Part shown: piece after piece, positions 22,977 to 32,217 of the stretch
Layout of the letters: every line of letters starts with the position of its first letter
Numbering within the stretch: position 1 is the stretch's first letter
Origin: Ga0077527 sp021300125
GTDB taxonomy: Bacteria; Pseudomonadota; Gammaproteobacteria; Burkholderiales; SG8-41
Direction: 5' to 3'
NCBI GenBank assembly: GCA_046339595.1
Contig: JBKDUF010000139.1
Location: forward strand, 1 to 62,436
DNA: 62,436 nt
Made by a program: the position numbers and the translations under genes
Notes under the pieces: model-generated
The model's input: the letters and a program-made list of their open reading frames with translations, nothing else
What the model was told of the DNA's origin: nothing
Databases searched by the model: none

Positions 22977-25274
22977 TCAGAACAACTGGCCGCGGGCTTC
23001 CTCGGGCAACTTGTCGCCGGAATTGGCGCCAGGCGGGGGAAATTCCTGGTAGAAGTACTCGCTGAGGCCGCCCTCGCTGAGCCGCAGGCCGGTGTCCGGA
23101 TTGACCTGTATCGCAATCACGCCCTGGGGCGGGCTCAGGGGTTCTTCCGGCACGTTCTTCAGCGCAACAGCCATGTAATCAATCCAGATCGGCAGTGCGG
23201 CGCTACCGCCGGTTTCGTTGCGGCCGAGGGTGCGTGGCTGGTCAAAGCCCATCCAGGCAATCGCCACCAGCGTCGGCTGGTAGCCGGCGAACCAGGCATC
23301 AACAAATTCGTTGGTGGTACCGGTTTTCCCCGCGAGGTCGCCGCGCTTGAGGCGAAGGGCGCGGGTCGCGGTGCCGCTGCGTACCACATCGCGCATCAGG
23401 CTGGTCATGATGAAGGCATTGCGGGCGTCGATGATACGCTCGGCGCTTTCCCCTGCGATCTGCGGCTGGCTGGTGAACAGCAGCGTACCCTTGTCATCCT
23501 CGACGCGGTCGATGAAATAGGGGGTGACGCGGAAACCGCCGTTGGCGAACACGGAGTAGGCTCCGAGCATCTGCATCAGCGTGACATTGCCTGCGCCCAG
23601 AGCCATGGTGAGATAGGGGGGATGCAGCTTGGGATCAAAGCCGAAACGGGACACATAATCCTGGGCGTACTGCGGCGTGATCGCCTGGAGGATGCGCACC
23701 GACACCAGGTTTTTCGATTTCGCGAGCGCAGTACGCAGGCGCATCGGGCCGTCGAATTTGCCATCGTAGTTTTTCGGTTCCCAGGGCTCCGAGCCGGTCT
23801 GCGCCGCCGTGAAGGTCAGCGGCGCATCATTGATGATGGTCGCCGCAGTGAAGCCTTTTTCTAGTGCCGCGGAATAGATGAAGGGCTTGAAACTGGAGCC
23901 AGGCTGGCGCAGGGACTGGGTCACCCGGTTGAACTGGTTGCGGCTGAACTCGAATCCCCCCACCAGCGCGCGGATGGCACCGCTGCGGGGATCGGCCGAG
24001 ACCAGCGAGGACTCGACCTGCGGCAGCTGGGCAAATTGCCAGCGGCCCTTTTCGTCCTTGATCAACCGCACCACGGCGCCACGGCGGATGCGCTGGCTGG
24101 CCGGTGCATTGTCCGAAAGCAGGCGGGCTACAAACTTGAGCCCGTCTTCGCTGATGGTGACCCGCTCGCCGCCGGCACGGTAGAGACGGACCTGTTTGGG
24201 GGAGGCTTCCAGCACGATCGCGGCATGAAGCCCGTCGCTGTCCGCGATGTCCTGCAGCGCGTCCTCGAGTTTTTCGTCACTGGCATCCTTGGCAAGATCG
24301 ACAAATGCCTCGGGCCCGCGATAGCCATGGCGGCGGTCATAGTCGAGTACCCCTTTGCGCAAGGCTTCGTAGGCCGCTTTCTGGTGTTCGGCAAACACCG
24401 TGGTGTAAACACGGATGCCCCGGGTATAAGCCTCTTCACCGAAACGCTCAAACATCTGGACGCGAACCATCTCGGCCAGAAAATCGGCACGCACCGCGAA
24501 TTCGCTGAGGCCGGCGCGTACCGCCGGCGGCTCCTTTTCGGCGTTCGCAAACTGTTCGGCGTTGATCATGCCCAGATCGCGCATGCGCCGAAGCACGTAT
24601 TGCTGGCGCAGCTTGGCGCGGGCAAGATTGGCCACCGGATTGAAACGCGAGGGTGCCTTGGGCAGACCGGCCAGCATCGCCAGCTGGGCGGTCGAGAGTT
24701 CGCCGAGGGTCTTGCCGTAGTAAATCTGCGCGGCGGCGGCAAAACCGTAGGCACGCTGGCCCAGGTAAATCTGGTTGATGTACAGTTCAAGAATCTGCTG
24801 CTTGCTGAGACTGGACTCGATCTTGAAGGCGAGCAGCATCTCGTTGAACTTGCGCGTCAGCGTCTTTTCCTTGGACAGGAAAAAATTGCGCGCCACCTGC
24901 ATGGTGATGGTCGAGGCGCCCTGGCGGACGCCGCCGGACGTGAAATTGGACAGTGCGGCGCGCGCAACGCCCAGGTAGTCCACGCCGCCATGCTGGAAAA
25001 AGCGTTCGTCTTCAGCAGCCAGTATGGCATTGACCAGGGTTCTCGGCACCTGCTCCAGCTTGACGACGGCCCTGCGCTCTTCGCCGAATTCGCCAATCAA
25101 TTTGCCATCGGCACTGAACACGCGCAGCGGGATTTTTGGCCGGTAATCGGTCAAAACTTCCAGCGATGGCAGGTTCGGTGAGATCAGGACCGCTGCGAAT
25201 CCAAGCACCAGAACGGCGGCCGAAAACAGCAGGACTACCAGTAATAGTGGGAAAACCCACCAACGGACGGACAT
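22977..25274 (-). CDS. mrcA: penicillin-binding protein 1A (bifunctional transglycosylase/transpeptidase)
   Basis: The 765-aa class A PBP polymerises and cross-links peptidoglycan. It has one N-terminal membrane segment (residues about 5-30), a glycosyltransferase domain with the catalytic AAEDERFFQHGGVD, and a transpeptidase domain with SSFK (in GSSFKPFIYS), SKN and KTGTTNE. An OB-like insert between them is typical of PBP1a. It is divergent from pilM, the usual betaproteobacterial and pseudomonad arrangement. Confidence 0.93.
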   Translation of the reverse strand: MSVRWWVFPLLLVVLLFSAAVLVLGFAAVLISPNLPSLEVLTDYRPKIPLRVFSADGKLIGEFGEERRAVVKLEQVPRTLVNAILAAEDERFFQHGGVDYLGVARAALSNFTSGGVRQGASTITMQVARNFFLSKEKTLTRKFNEMLLAFKIESSLSKQQILELYINQIYLGQRAYGFAAAAQIYYGKTLGELSTAQLAMLAGLPKAPSRFNPVANLARAKLRQQYVLRRMRDLGMINAEQFANAEKEPPAVRAGLSEFAVRADFLAEMVRVQMFERFGEEAYTRGIRVYTTVFAEHQKAAYEALRKGVLDYDRRHGYRGPEAFVDLAKDASDEKLEDALQDIADSDGLHAAIVLEASPKQVRLYRAGGERVTISEDGLKFVARLLSDNAPASQRIRRGAVVRLIKDEKGRWQFAQLPQVESSLVSADPRSGAIRALVGGFEFSRNQFNRVTQSLRQPGSSFKPFIYSAALEKGFTAATIINDAPLTFTAAQTGSEPWEPKNYDGKFDGPMRLRTALAKSKNLVSVRILQAITPQYAQDYVSRFGFDPKLHPPYLTMALGAGNVTLMQMLGAYSVFANGGFRVTPYFIDRVEDDKGTLLFTSQPQIAGESAERIIDARNAFIMTSLMRDVVRSGTATRALRLKRGDLAGKTGTTNEFVDAWFAGYQPTLVAIAWMGFDQPRTLGRNETGGSAALPIWIDYMAVALKNVPEEPLSPPQGVIAIQVNPDTGLRLSEGGLSEYFYQEFPPPGANSGDKLPEEARGQLF

Positions 25275-25395
25275 CTAGTAGAAAACCGTTATTGTAAAAA
25301 AAGTCAAAGAAATCTGTGGGTTACGCGCCACATCTCATGCAAAATCTTATTGCACTGAGCGCGAAAATCCTGCACAGTAAATGCAAGCGCGCTGC

Positions 25396-25401
25396 ATTAT
25401 A
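25396..25401 (-). promoter_or_regulatory. candidate -10 box for the PBP1A gene
   Basis: A perfect TATAAT on the minus strand lies 122 bases upstream of the PBP1A start. The best -35 at 17 bp is weak (TTCATT). The whole 229-bp gap 25275-25503 is AT-rich and must also hold the pilM promoter, which I could not place with confidence. Confidence 0.4.
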
Positions 25402-25503
25402 GGCGCAACAACCCTTAAATGAAAAGCAGTCAAAAGCTCAATATAAACATTGGGTTGTTCATATTATTTGATGTATTTAATGAATAAAAGAGCGTAACTC
25501 GCT

Positions 25504-26610
25504 ATGGTAATTGGCAAGTTCAGCCTTAATTTTGATGCGCTTGAGGCACTTTTCAAGCCCAAGACGCCGCCATTGATCGGCGCCGACATCAGTTCTTCCG
25601 CGGTCAAGATGGTCGAGATCGCGGACGCCGGCAAGGGTGTCTACCGGCTCGAACGCTATGCCATTGAGCCCTTGCCGAAAGAGTCCGTGGTGGAAGGCAA
25701 CATCAACAACCTGGATGCCGTGATCGAGGCCGTGCAGCGTTGCCACAAGCGCCTGGGCAGCAATTTCAAGAATCTGGCCCTGGCGCTGCCCAATGCGGCG
25801 GTGATCAGCAAGAAGATCCTGGTGCCCGCTGGCCAGTCCGATGACGACTTGGGCACCGAGGTCGAGCTGCAGGCCAACCAGTACATCCCGTTCTCCCTCG
25901 ATGAAGTCAATCTGGATTACCAGGTGGTCGGTCCCGCACCCAACAGCCCCGAAGACGTCGAGGTGCTGATTGCGGCTTCGCGCAAGGACAAGATCGAGGA
26001 CCGCGTGGCGGTTGCCGAAGGCGCCGGCCTCAAGGCCCTGGTCATGGACGTTGATCTGTTCGCGGCGCAAGCCGCGTTCGAGCTGATCGAGGCAACGATG
26101 CCGGGGCGCGGACGCGACCTGAACATCGCGGTGGTCGACATCGGCGCCACCACGATGAGTGTCAATGTCCTGCGCAACGACCAGTCCGTCTACATGCGCG
26201 ACCAGCCTTTCGGCGGACTGCAGCTCTCCCTGGAGATCCAGAACAAGTTCGGGCTCTCGGCCGAGGAGGCCGAAGCCGCCAAACGCACGGGGGGCCTGCC
26301 CGAGAACTACGAGTCCGAAGTGCTGGCGCCCTTCCTCGATAATCTCGGCCTGGAGATCGCGCGCGGGATCCAGTTCTTTTTCTCGTCGACCCAGCACAAC
26401 AAGGTTGACCACATCATCCTCTGCGGCGGTTGCGCCGCAATCCCGGGCATTGCCGAAGCGGTTTCAAAGCGGGCGCAGGTGCCGACCGACGTTGCCAACC
26501 CCTTCGCCAACATGGGTCTTTCGGCACACATCCGTCGCAGGAACCTGGAGCAGGATGCACCCTCGCTGATGGTCGCCTGCGGGCTCGCGCTGAGGAGGTT
26601 CGACAAATGA
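25504..26610 (+). CDS. pilM: type IV pilus assembly ATPase-like protein PilM
   Basis: The 368-aa cytoplasmic protein has the actin/FtsA-like fold and anchors the inner-membrane alignment complex of type IV pili by binding the N-terminus of PilN. Characteristic stretches are LIGADISSSAVKMVEI at the start, VVDIGATTMSV for the phosphate-binding loop and IILCGGCAAIPGI near the end. It is the first gene of pilMNOPQ and overlaps pilN by 4 bases. Confidence 0.95.
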   Translation: MVIGKFSLNFDALEALFKPKTPPLIGADISSSAVKMVEIADAGKGVYRLERYAIEPLPKESVVEGNINNLDAVIEAVQRCHKRLGSNFKNLALALPNAAVISKKILVPAGQSDDDLGTEVELQANQYIPFSLDEVNLDYQVVGPAPNSPEDVEVLIAASRKDKIEDRVAVAEGAGLKALVMDVDLFAAQAAFELIEATMPGRGRDLNIAVVDIGATTMSVNVLRNDQSVYMRDQPFGGLQLSLEIQNKFGLSAEEAEAAKRTGGLPENYESEVLAPFLDNLGLEIARGIQFFFSSTQHNKVDHIILCGGCAAIPGIAEAVSKRAQVPTDVANPFANMGLSAHIRRRNLEQDAPSLMVACGLALRRFDK

Positions 26611-27191
26611 CCGCGCGCATCAACCTGCTCCCGCATCGCGAGATGCGGCGCAAGCAGCAGCAACAGCACTTTTTCGTCATGCTTGGCGTCGTGGTGGCCG
26701 CGGGCGCTGCAATCTGGTTCGGAGTTCACACCTACCTGGACGGCGTGCTATCCAACCAGCAGGCGCGCAACAGGTATCTTGAAGAGGAAATCGTCAAGAT
26801 CGACAAGGAAATCGCCGAGATCAACAAGCTCAAGGAACAGATCGCGGCGCTGCTCAAGCGAAAACAGGTGGTTGAGACCCTGCAAAAAAACCGCGCGGAA
26901 GTCGTGCACCTGCTGGACCAGCTGGTGCGGCAGCTGCCGGACGGCATGTATCTCAAGTCGATCAAGCAGTCGGGCACCAAGGTATCGATCAGCGGTTTCA
27001 CCCAGTCGCAGGCGCGAGTATCCACGCTGATGCGCAATCTTGAAAGCTCCCAATACCTTCAAAACGCGAACCTGGTTGAAATCCGCTCCGCGGTGCAGGG
27101 GGGGCAGCGCCTGAACGAGTTCACCATGAACATTGATGTCACCCGTGCTGCCGCTGAGTCCAGCGACAAGAAAGGCGGCAAAAAGGGCTAA
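26607..27191 (+). CDS. pilN: type IV pilus assembly protein PilN
   Basis: The 194-aa inner-membrane protein begins MTARINLLPHREMRRKQQ; the INLLP motif is the part that binds PilM. One membrane segment follows (about residues 24-45), then a coiled-coil (RYLEEEIVKIDKEIAEINKL) and a ferredoxin-like periplasmic domain. ATG at 26607 was chosen because it overlaps the pilM stop and follows GAGGAGG. Confidence 0.94.
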   Translation: MTARINLLPHREMRRKQQQQHFFVMLGVVVAAGAAIWFGVHTYLDGVLSNQQARNRYLEEEIVKIDKEIAEINKLKEQIAALLKRKQVVETLQKNRAEVVHLLDQLVRQLPDGMYLKSIKQSGTKVSISGFTQSQARVSTLMRNLESSQYLQNANLVEIRSAVQGGQRLNEFTMNIDVTRAAAESSDKKGGKKG

Positions 27192-27194
27192 ATC

Positions 27195-27818
27195 ATGACC
27201 CTCGACGAACTCAAAAAACTGGACCCCAACAAGATCGGCAGCTGGCCGATCCTGCCCAAGCTGGGCGTTCTGCTGCTGCTGCTGATGGCTCTTGTCGGCG
27301 CGAGTTACTGGTTCGACTGGCAGGACCAGCTCGCCCAGATCGATGACGCCAAAGCCAAGGAAGAGCAGCTGCGAACCACCTTCCTGGACAAGAAAAAACA
27401 GGCGGTCAATCTTCCGGCCTACCGCAAGCAGATGGAAGACATCGAGTCCCAGTTCGGCGCCCTGCTCAAGCAGCTGCCGGGCAAGTCTGAAATGGACGCC
27501 CTGCTGACCGACATCAACCAGGCCGGACTCGGCCGCGGACTGCAGTTCGATCTGTTCAAACCCGCCGCCTCCGAAACCATGGGCGATTTCTACGCCGAAC
27601 TGCCGATTACCCTGAAAGTCTCCGGCAGCTACCATGACCTTGGCGCATTCGCCAGCGACATCGGCCGACTGTCGAGGATCGTGACCCTCAACGACATTTC
27701 CCTCACAACCGGCAAGGACGGGCTGACCCTCGACGCCGTAGCCAAGACCTTCCGCTACCTCGACGAGAGCGAGATCGCGGCGCAACGCAAGAGCGCCAAG
27801 GGCGGGGCAAAAAAATGA
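27195..27818 (+). CDS. pilO: type IV pilus assembly protein PilO
   Basis: The 207-aa inner-membrane protein pairs with PilN and links to PilP. It has one membrane segment (KLGVLLLLLMALVGASYWF), a coiled-coil rich in Lys, Gln and Glu, and a periplasmic ferredoxin-like domain. It starts 3 bases after the pilN stop and overlaps pilP by 4 bases. Confidence 0.94.
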   Translation: MTLDELKKLDPNKIGSWPILPKLGVLLLLLMALVGASYWFDWQDQLAQIDDAKAKEEQLRTTFLDKKKQAVNLPAYRKQMEDIESQFGALLKQLPGKSEMDALLTDINQAGLGRGLQFDLFKPAASETMGDFYAELPITLKVSGSYHDLGAFASDIGRLSRIVTLNDISLTTGKDGLTLDAVAKTFRYLDESEIAAQRKSAKGGAKK

Positions 27819-28351
27819 ACAGCCGTAACTTGACCCTGATGCTGGCGGTGTTTGCCGCCTTTGCACTGGCCGGTTGCAGCAGCGAGGAACACTCCGACCT
27901 GCGCCAGTTCGTGCGGGAATCGGACAAGATTCCGGGCAGTCGCATTCAGCCCCTGCCTGAAGTGAAGCCCTACGAGCCGTTTGCCTACAACGCCTACGAT
28001 CTCACCGACCCCTTCAAACCGCGCAAGATCGAGCCCCCCAAGACCACTGTCAAGGGCGGGCTGCAGCCTGACTTCAACCGGCCGCGCGAAGCGCTCGAAG
28101 CCTTCCCGCTGGAAAACCTGAAGATGGTCGGCACGCTGCAGCAGAAAGGCCAGACCTTCGCGCTGGTGCGCAGCCCCGACAGCGCACTGTTCAGGGTCAA
28201 GTCGGGCAACTACATGGGACAGAATTTTGGCCGCATCGTGGCCATCACGGAAACTGAAATCAAGCTGAAGGAAATCGTTCAGGACAGCGGCGGCAACTGG
28301 GAAGAGAAGGAACAGGCGTTGCTGTTGCAGGAACAAGGAGGTGGTAAATGA
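27815..28351 (+). CDS. pilP: type IV pilus assembly lipoprotein PilP
   Basis: The 178-aa lipoprotein has a signal peptide ending in LAGCSSEE (lipobox Cys22). A flexible segment (YNAYDLTDPFKPRK) binds PilNO, and the C-terminal beta domain (MVGTLQQKGQTFALVRSPDS) docks on the secretin PilQ. It overlaps pilO upstream and pilQ downstream by 4 bases each, so the group is translationally coupled. Confidence 0.94.
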   Translation: MNSRNLTLMLAVFAAFALAGCSSEEHSDLRQFVRESDKIPGSRIQPLPEVKPYEPFAYNAYDLTDPFKPRKIEPPKTTVKGGLQPDFNRPREALEAFPLENLKMVGTLQQKGQTFALVRSPDSALFRVKSGNYMGQNFGRIVAITETEIKLKEIVQDSGGNWEEKEQALLLQEQGGGK

Positions 28352-30465
28352 AGCGCGCAATGAAACTGCTGGATCGACTCCCCGGCCGCATGCTGGCCGC
28401 AATGCTGGCCTTGGTCGCCATGCCGGCGCTGGCCCAGAACAGCATCGAGTCGGTCAACGTCACCGCCCAGTCCGGCGGCTCCACGGTATTGCGCATCACC
28501 CTCAAGGGCGCACCGGCCGCCGCTCCAGCCAGCTTTGTGGTGAGCAATCCGCCCCGCATCGCTTTTGATTTTCCGAATACGGCCAATGGTTCGGGCAGGA
28601 CCGTCCACGACATATCCGAAGGTGATATCCGCCGCATCAACATTGTGCAGGCGGGCGACCGTTCGCGCGTGGTGCTCGAAACCAACCGCCAGGTAGGCTA
28701 CGACACCCGGATCGAAGGCAACACAGTACTGGTTACCCTGGGTGGAGCAGCTTCCACCCCCTCCGCAACGCCCGCGCCGGCCACCCAGACTTTTGCCCAG
28801 GCCCGCCCCAACGATAGCAAGCACAGCCTGCGCGACATCGATTTCCGCCGCGGCCAGGGCGGAGAGGGCCGTATCGTCATCGACCTCTCGGACAACCAGG
28901 TCGGCATCAACCTGCGTCCGCAAGGCCGCTCGCTGATCGTTGATTTCGCCAACACCGTTGTGCCGAAAAATCTGACCCGCAGGCTGGATGTCGTGGATTT
29001 CGGCACCCCGGTTGAAAGCATTGAAACCTTTCCGCAGGGCAACGGCACCCGCATGGTGATTACCCCTCGCGGCGCCTGGGAACACTCCGCGTTCCAGACC
29101 GACCGCCGCTTCATCGTCGAGGTGAAGCGCGTGACCGAAGATCCGAACCGCCTGGTGCAACCCGGCTTCAGCGGCGAGAAGCTCTCGCTGAACTTCCAGA
29201 ACGTCGAGGTTCGCGCGGTGCTGCAGGTGATCGCAGACTTCACCGGGCTCAACATCATCACCAGCGATACCGTCGGCGGCAATCTCACGCTGCGCCTGAA
29301 GGATGTTCCCTGGGATCAGGCACTGGACATCATCCTGCAAAGCCGTGGTCTCGACATGCGCAAGACCGGCAACGTGGTCTGGATCGCGCCCCGCGACGAG
29401 CTGGCCACTCGCGAAAAACTGGCTCTCGAGGCCCGTTCGCAAATCGCCGACCTCGAACCCCTGCGTACCGAAAGCATGCAGGTCAACTACCAGAAGGCCG
29501 CGGATTTCCAGGCCCTGCTGTCCGACCCCAAGCAGCGCATCCTGTCCAAGCGCGGCAGTGCCGTGGTCGACGTGCGCACCAACACCGTATTCGTGCAGGA
29601 CACGCCATCGCGCCTGGAAGAAGTGCGCAAGCTGCTGCGCCAGATCGACATCCCGGTGCGTCAGGTCATGATCGAGTCGCGCATCGTTGAAGCCAATGAC
29701 ACGTTCAGCCGCAACCTCGGCGCGCGCCTTGGCTTCAACGACGCTACCGGACAGGGCTTCCGGGTGGGCAGCGGCAACGGTGTCAACGCCAACGTGCTTG
29801 GCGGCAACCTGGCCACCGGTGCCTTCCGCACCGGACAGACCACCACCCAGCCTCCCTTCAATGACAGCCTGATGGTCAACCTGCCGGCACAGGGCCTTTC
29901 CGGCGCGAATCCGGGTGTGTTCTCGTTCCTGCTGTTCAACGACCGCAGCACCAAGTTCCTCAACCTCGAACTGTCGGCCCTGCAGGCCGATGGCAAGGGC
30001 AAGATCATTTCGAGCCCGCGCGTGATCACCGCTGACAAGGTCGAGGCGACGATCGAGCAGGGCACTGAAATCCCCTACCAGCAGGCCACCTCCAGCGGTG
30101 CCACCAGCGTGTCCTTCCGCAAGGCGACACTCTCGCTCCGGGTGAAACCGCAGATCACGCCTGATGACAACGTGATCATGACCCTGCGCGTCAACAAGGA
30201 CAGCGTCGGCCAAAACACGCTTTCAGGCCCTGCCATCGACACCAAGCAAGTGTCGACCGAGGTTCTGGTCGAGAATGGCGGCACCGTCGTCATCGGCGGC
30301 ATCTATACCCAGGACGAACGTTCGACCACGACCAAGGTGCCTGTGCTGGGCGATCTGCCCTACATCGGCTTCATGTTCAAGAACAACCAGCGGGTTGACG
30401 ATCGCCGCGAACTGCTGATCTTCATCTCGCCGCGCATCATCAAGGACGGCGTGTCATTGCGCTGA
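28348..30465 (+). CDS. pilQ: type IV pilus secretin PilQ
   Basis: The 705-aa outer-membrane channel has a signal peptide (ending ALAQ), two N-terminal AMIN domains that bind peptidoglycan (about 30-130 and 145-250), an N0/STN-type domain (LNFQNVEVRAVLQVIADFTG), an N1/KH domain and the C-terminal secretin core with VIGGIYTQDERSTTTKVPVLGDLPYIG. AAGGAGGTGG before the ATG is a very strong ribosome-binding site. The gene is followed by a clear terminator. Confidence 0.95.
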   Translation: MKRAMKLLDRLPGRMLAAMLALVAMPALAQNSIESVNVTAQSGGSTVLRITLKGAPAAAPASFVVSNPPRIAFDFPNTANGSGRTVHDISEGDIRRINIVQAGDRSRVVLETNRQVGYDTRIEGNTVLVTLGGAASTPSATPAPATQTFAQARPNDSKHSLRDIDFRRGQGGEGRIVIDLSDNQVGINLRPQGRSLIVDFANTVVPKNLTRRLDVVDFGTPVESIETFPQGNGTRMVITPRGAWEHSAFQTDRRFIVEVKRVTEDPNRLVQPGFSGEKLSLNFQNVEVRAVLQVIADFTGLNIITSDTVGGNLTLRLKDVPWDQALDIILQSRGLDMRKTGNVVWIAPRDELATREKLALEARSQIADLEPLRTESMQVNYQKAADFQALLSDPKQRILSKRGSAVVDVRTNTVFVQDTPSRLEEVRKLLRQIDIPVRQVMIESRIVEANDTFSRNLGARLGFNDATGQGFRVGSGNGVNANVLGGNLATGAFRTGQTTTQPPFNDSLMVNLPAQGLSGANPGVFSFLLFNDRSTKFLNLELSALQADGKGKIISSPRVITADKVEATIEQGTEIPYQQATSSGATSVSFRKATLSLRVKPQITPDDNVIMTLRVNKDSVGQNTLSGPAIDTKQVSTEVLVENGGTVVIGGIYTQDERSTTTKVPVLGDLPYIGFMFKNNQRVDDRRELLIFISPRIIKDGVSLR

Positions 30466-30480
30466 GCCGGTTTTCCCCGG

Positions 30481-30508
30481 AAAAGCGGCGCCGCAGCGCC
30501 GCTTTTTT
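30481..30508 (+). terminator. rho-independent terminator after pilQ
   Basis: An 8-bp GC stem (AGCGGCGC, 4-base loop, GCGCCGCT) is followed by TTTTTT. It closes the pilMNOPQ operon and implies that aroK has its own promoter; TAGAAT at 30542-30547 is a possible -10 box only 7 bases before the aroK ATG. Confidence 0.85.
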
Positions 30509-30553
30509 GTTGTGCTGCGGCCGAATCCGCCGGCCATCGGCTAGAATCCTTTC

Positions 30554-31117
30554 ATGCAGACCGCACAGCAAACCGGCAAGAATGACCGCATTTTCCTGGT
30601 GGGCCTGATGGGCGCCGGAAAGACCTCTGTCGGGAAAATGCTGGCCCGTCGGCTTGACCGTCAATTCCTCGATGCCGACGCCGAAATCGAACGGGCTACC
30701 GGCGTACGGATTCCGGTGATTTTCGAGATCGAGGGTGAGGCCGAATTCCGCGTGCGCGAGGAAAAAATGATCGCCGAGCTGACCGCGCGGCCTTGCATCG
30801 TGCTGGCCACCGGTGGTGGTGCGGTGATTTCGGCGGCAAACCGGGCGCTGCTGAAATCCCGCGGATTCGTGATCTACCTGCGCGCCGCACCCGAGGATCT
30901 GTGGAAGCGCACCCGCCGGGACCGGAACCGGCCGCTGCTGCAAACCAGCGATCCGCTCGCACGGCTGCGCGAACTGCATGATCAGCGCGATCAGTTCTAC
31001 CGCGAAGTCGCCGACCTGATCGTTGACACCGGCGCTCAAAGCGTCTCGGCGCTGACCACGCGCATCCAGCAAATGCTGGATCAGACGGTTACCGGTTCCG
31101 CAATGCCTTCCGCATGA
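30554..31117 (+). CDS. aroK: shikimate kinase
   Basis: The 187-aa kinase phosphorylates shikimate at O3. Walker A is GLMGAGKTS, the DADAEIER stretch binds magnesium and shikimate, TGGGAV is the second shikimate-binding loop, and the lid contains RRDRNRPLL. It overlaps aroB by 4 bases; aroK-aroB is a standard pair. Confidence 0.95.
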   Translation: MQTAQQTGKNDRIFLVGLMGAGKTSVGKMLARRLDRQFLDADAEIERATGVRIPVIFEIEGEAEFRVREEKMIAELTARPCIVLATGGGAVISAANRALLKSRGFVIYLRAAPEDLWKRTRRDRNRPLLQTSDPLARLRELHDQRDQFYREVADLIVDTGAQSVSALTTRIQQMLDQTVTGSAMPSA

Positions 31118-32217
31118 GCACACAGCACTGCACGTTGCAGGTCGAGCTTGGCGACCGCAGCTACCCCATCCACATCGGTCCGGGGCTGCTCGCCCGCGGT
31201 GACCTGATTGCCAGGCATCTGCCCCAGCCTAAGGCTTTCATCGTCTGCAACGACACCGTAGCGCCGCTGTATATGCAAACCCTGCGAAACGCGCTCGTGC
31301 AGGCTGGCGTGCAGTCCGAGCCGGTGATCCTGCCCGACGGCGAGGATCACAAGGACTGGCGCACGCTTGCCGAAATCTACGATGCGCTGCTGTCACGGCA
31401 TGCCGAGCGAAAGACGGCGCTGATCGCCCTCGGCGGGGGTGTCATCGGAGACATCACCGGCTTTGCCGCCGCAACCTACCAGCGCGGCGCGCCTTTCGTG
31501 CAGATCCCGACCACGCTGCTCGCCCAGGTCGATTCATCGGTCGGCGGCAAGACCGCGATCAATCACCCCCTGGGCAAAAACATGATCGGCGCCTTCTACC
31601 AGCCCTTGCTGGTGCTGGCCGACACCGATACCCTGAAAACCCTGCCCGCACGCGAACTCTCCGCGGGCATCGCCGAAGTCATCAAGTACGGGCTGATCGG
31701 CGATGCGCCCTTCTTTGAATGGCTCGAGCACAACGTCGAGCGCCTGCTCGCCGGGGATGCCGATGCGCTGACTTACGCCATCGAGCAGTCCTGCCGCAAC
31801 AAGGCCAGGGTGGTGGCTGCCGACGAACGCGAGCAGGGGGTGCGCGCCCACCTCAATTTCGGTCACACCTTCGGCCACGCGATTGAAGCCGGTCTGGGTT
31901 TCGGCGTCTGGCTGCACGGTGAAGCGGTTGCCGCCGGGATGGCCATCGCGGTGCGTGTATCGCGGCGCATGGGCCTGGTCGACGATCACTTGGTTGAACG
32001 CACGCTGGCGCTGCTTGCCCGCGCACGGCTGCCGGTGCTGGGTCCCGGACTTGGCGCAGGACGCTACCTGCAGCTGATGGGCCATGACAAAAAAGTCGAA
32101 GCCGGCAGGACCCGCTATGTGCTGTTGCGCGGATTGGGCGAAGCCTTTGTCACTGCTGACGTGTCCCAGGAGACCCTGCATCTTGTGCTTGAGGGCGAGG
32201 GCGTTGATGCGGGCTGA
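31114..32217 (+). CDS. aroB: 3-dehydroquinate synthase
   Basis: The 367-aa NAD- and metal-dependent enzyme makes 3-dehydroquinate from DAHP. It has the NAD-binding GGGVIGDITGFAAATY, DSSVGGKTAINH, and the metal histidines in NFGHTFGHAIE and WLHGEAV. Its 3' end overlaps dgt by 11 bases. Confidence 0.95.
   Translation: MSTQHCTLQVELGDRSYPIHIGPGLLARGDLIARHLPQPKAFIVCNDTVAPLYMQTLRNALVQAGVQSEPVILPDGEDHKDWRTLAEIYDALLSRHAERKTALIALGGGVIGDITGFAAATYQRGAPFVQIPTTLLAQVDSSVGGKTAINHPLGKNMIGAFYQPLLVLADTDTLKTLPARELSAGIAEVIKYGLIGDAPFFEWLEHNVERLLAGDADALTYAIEQSCRNKARVVAADEREQGVRAHLNFGHTFGHAIEAGLGFGVWLHGEAVAAGMAIAVRVSRRMGLVDDHLVERTLALLARARLPVLGPGLGAGRYLQLMGHDKKVEAGRTRYVLLRGLGEAFVTADVSQETLHLVLEGEGVDAG

Noticed and set aside
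28279..30213. Long open frame (644 codons) on the minus strand opposite pilQ
   Set aside because: It runs antisense to a clear secretin gene, has no recognisable domain and shows the His/Asp/Arg-rich composition typical of antisense frames in GC-rich DNA.
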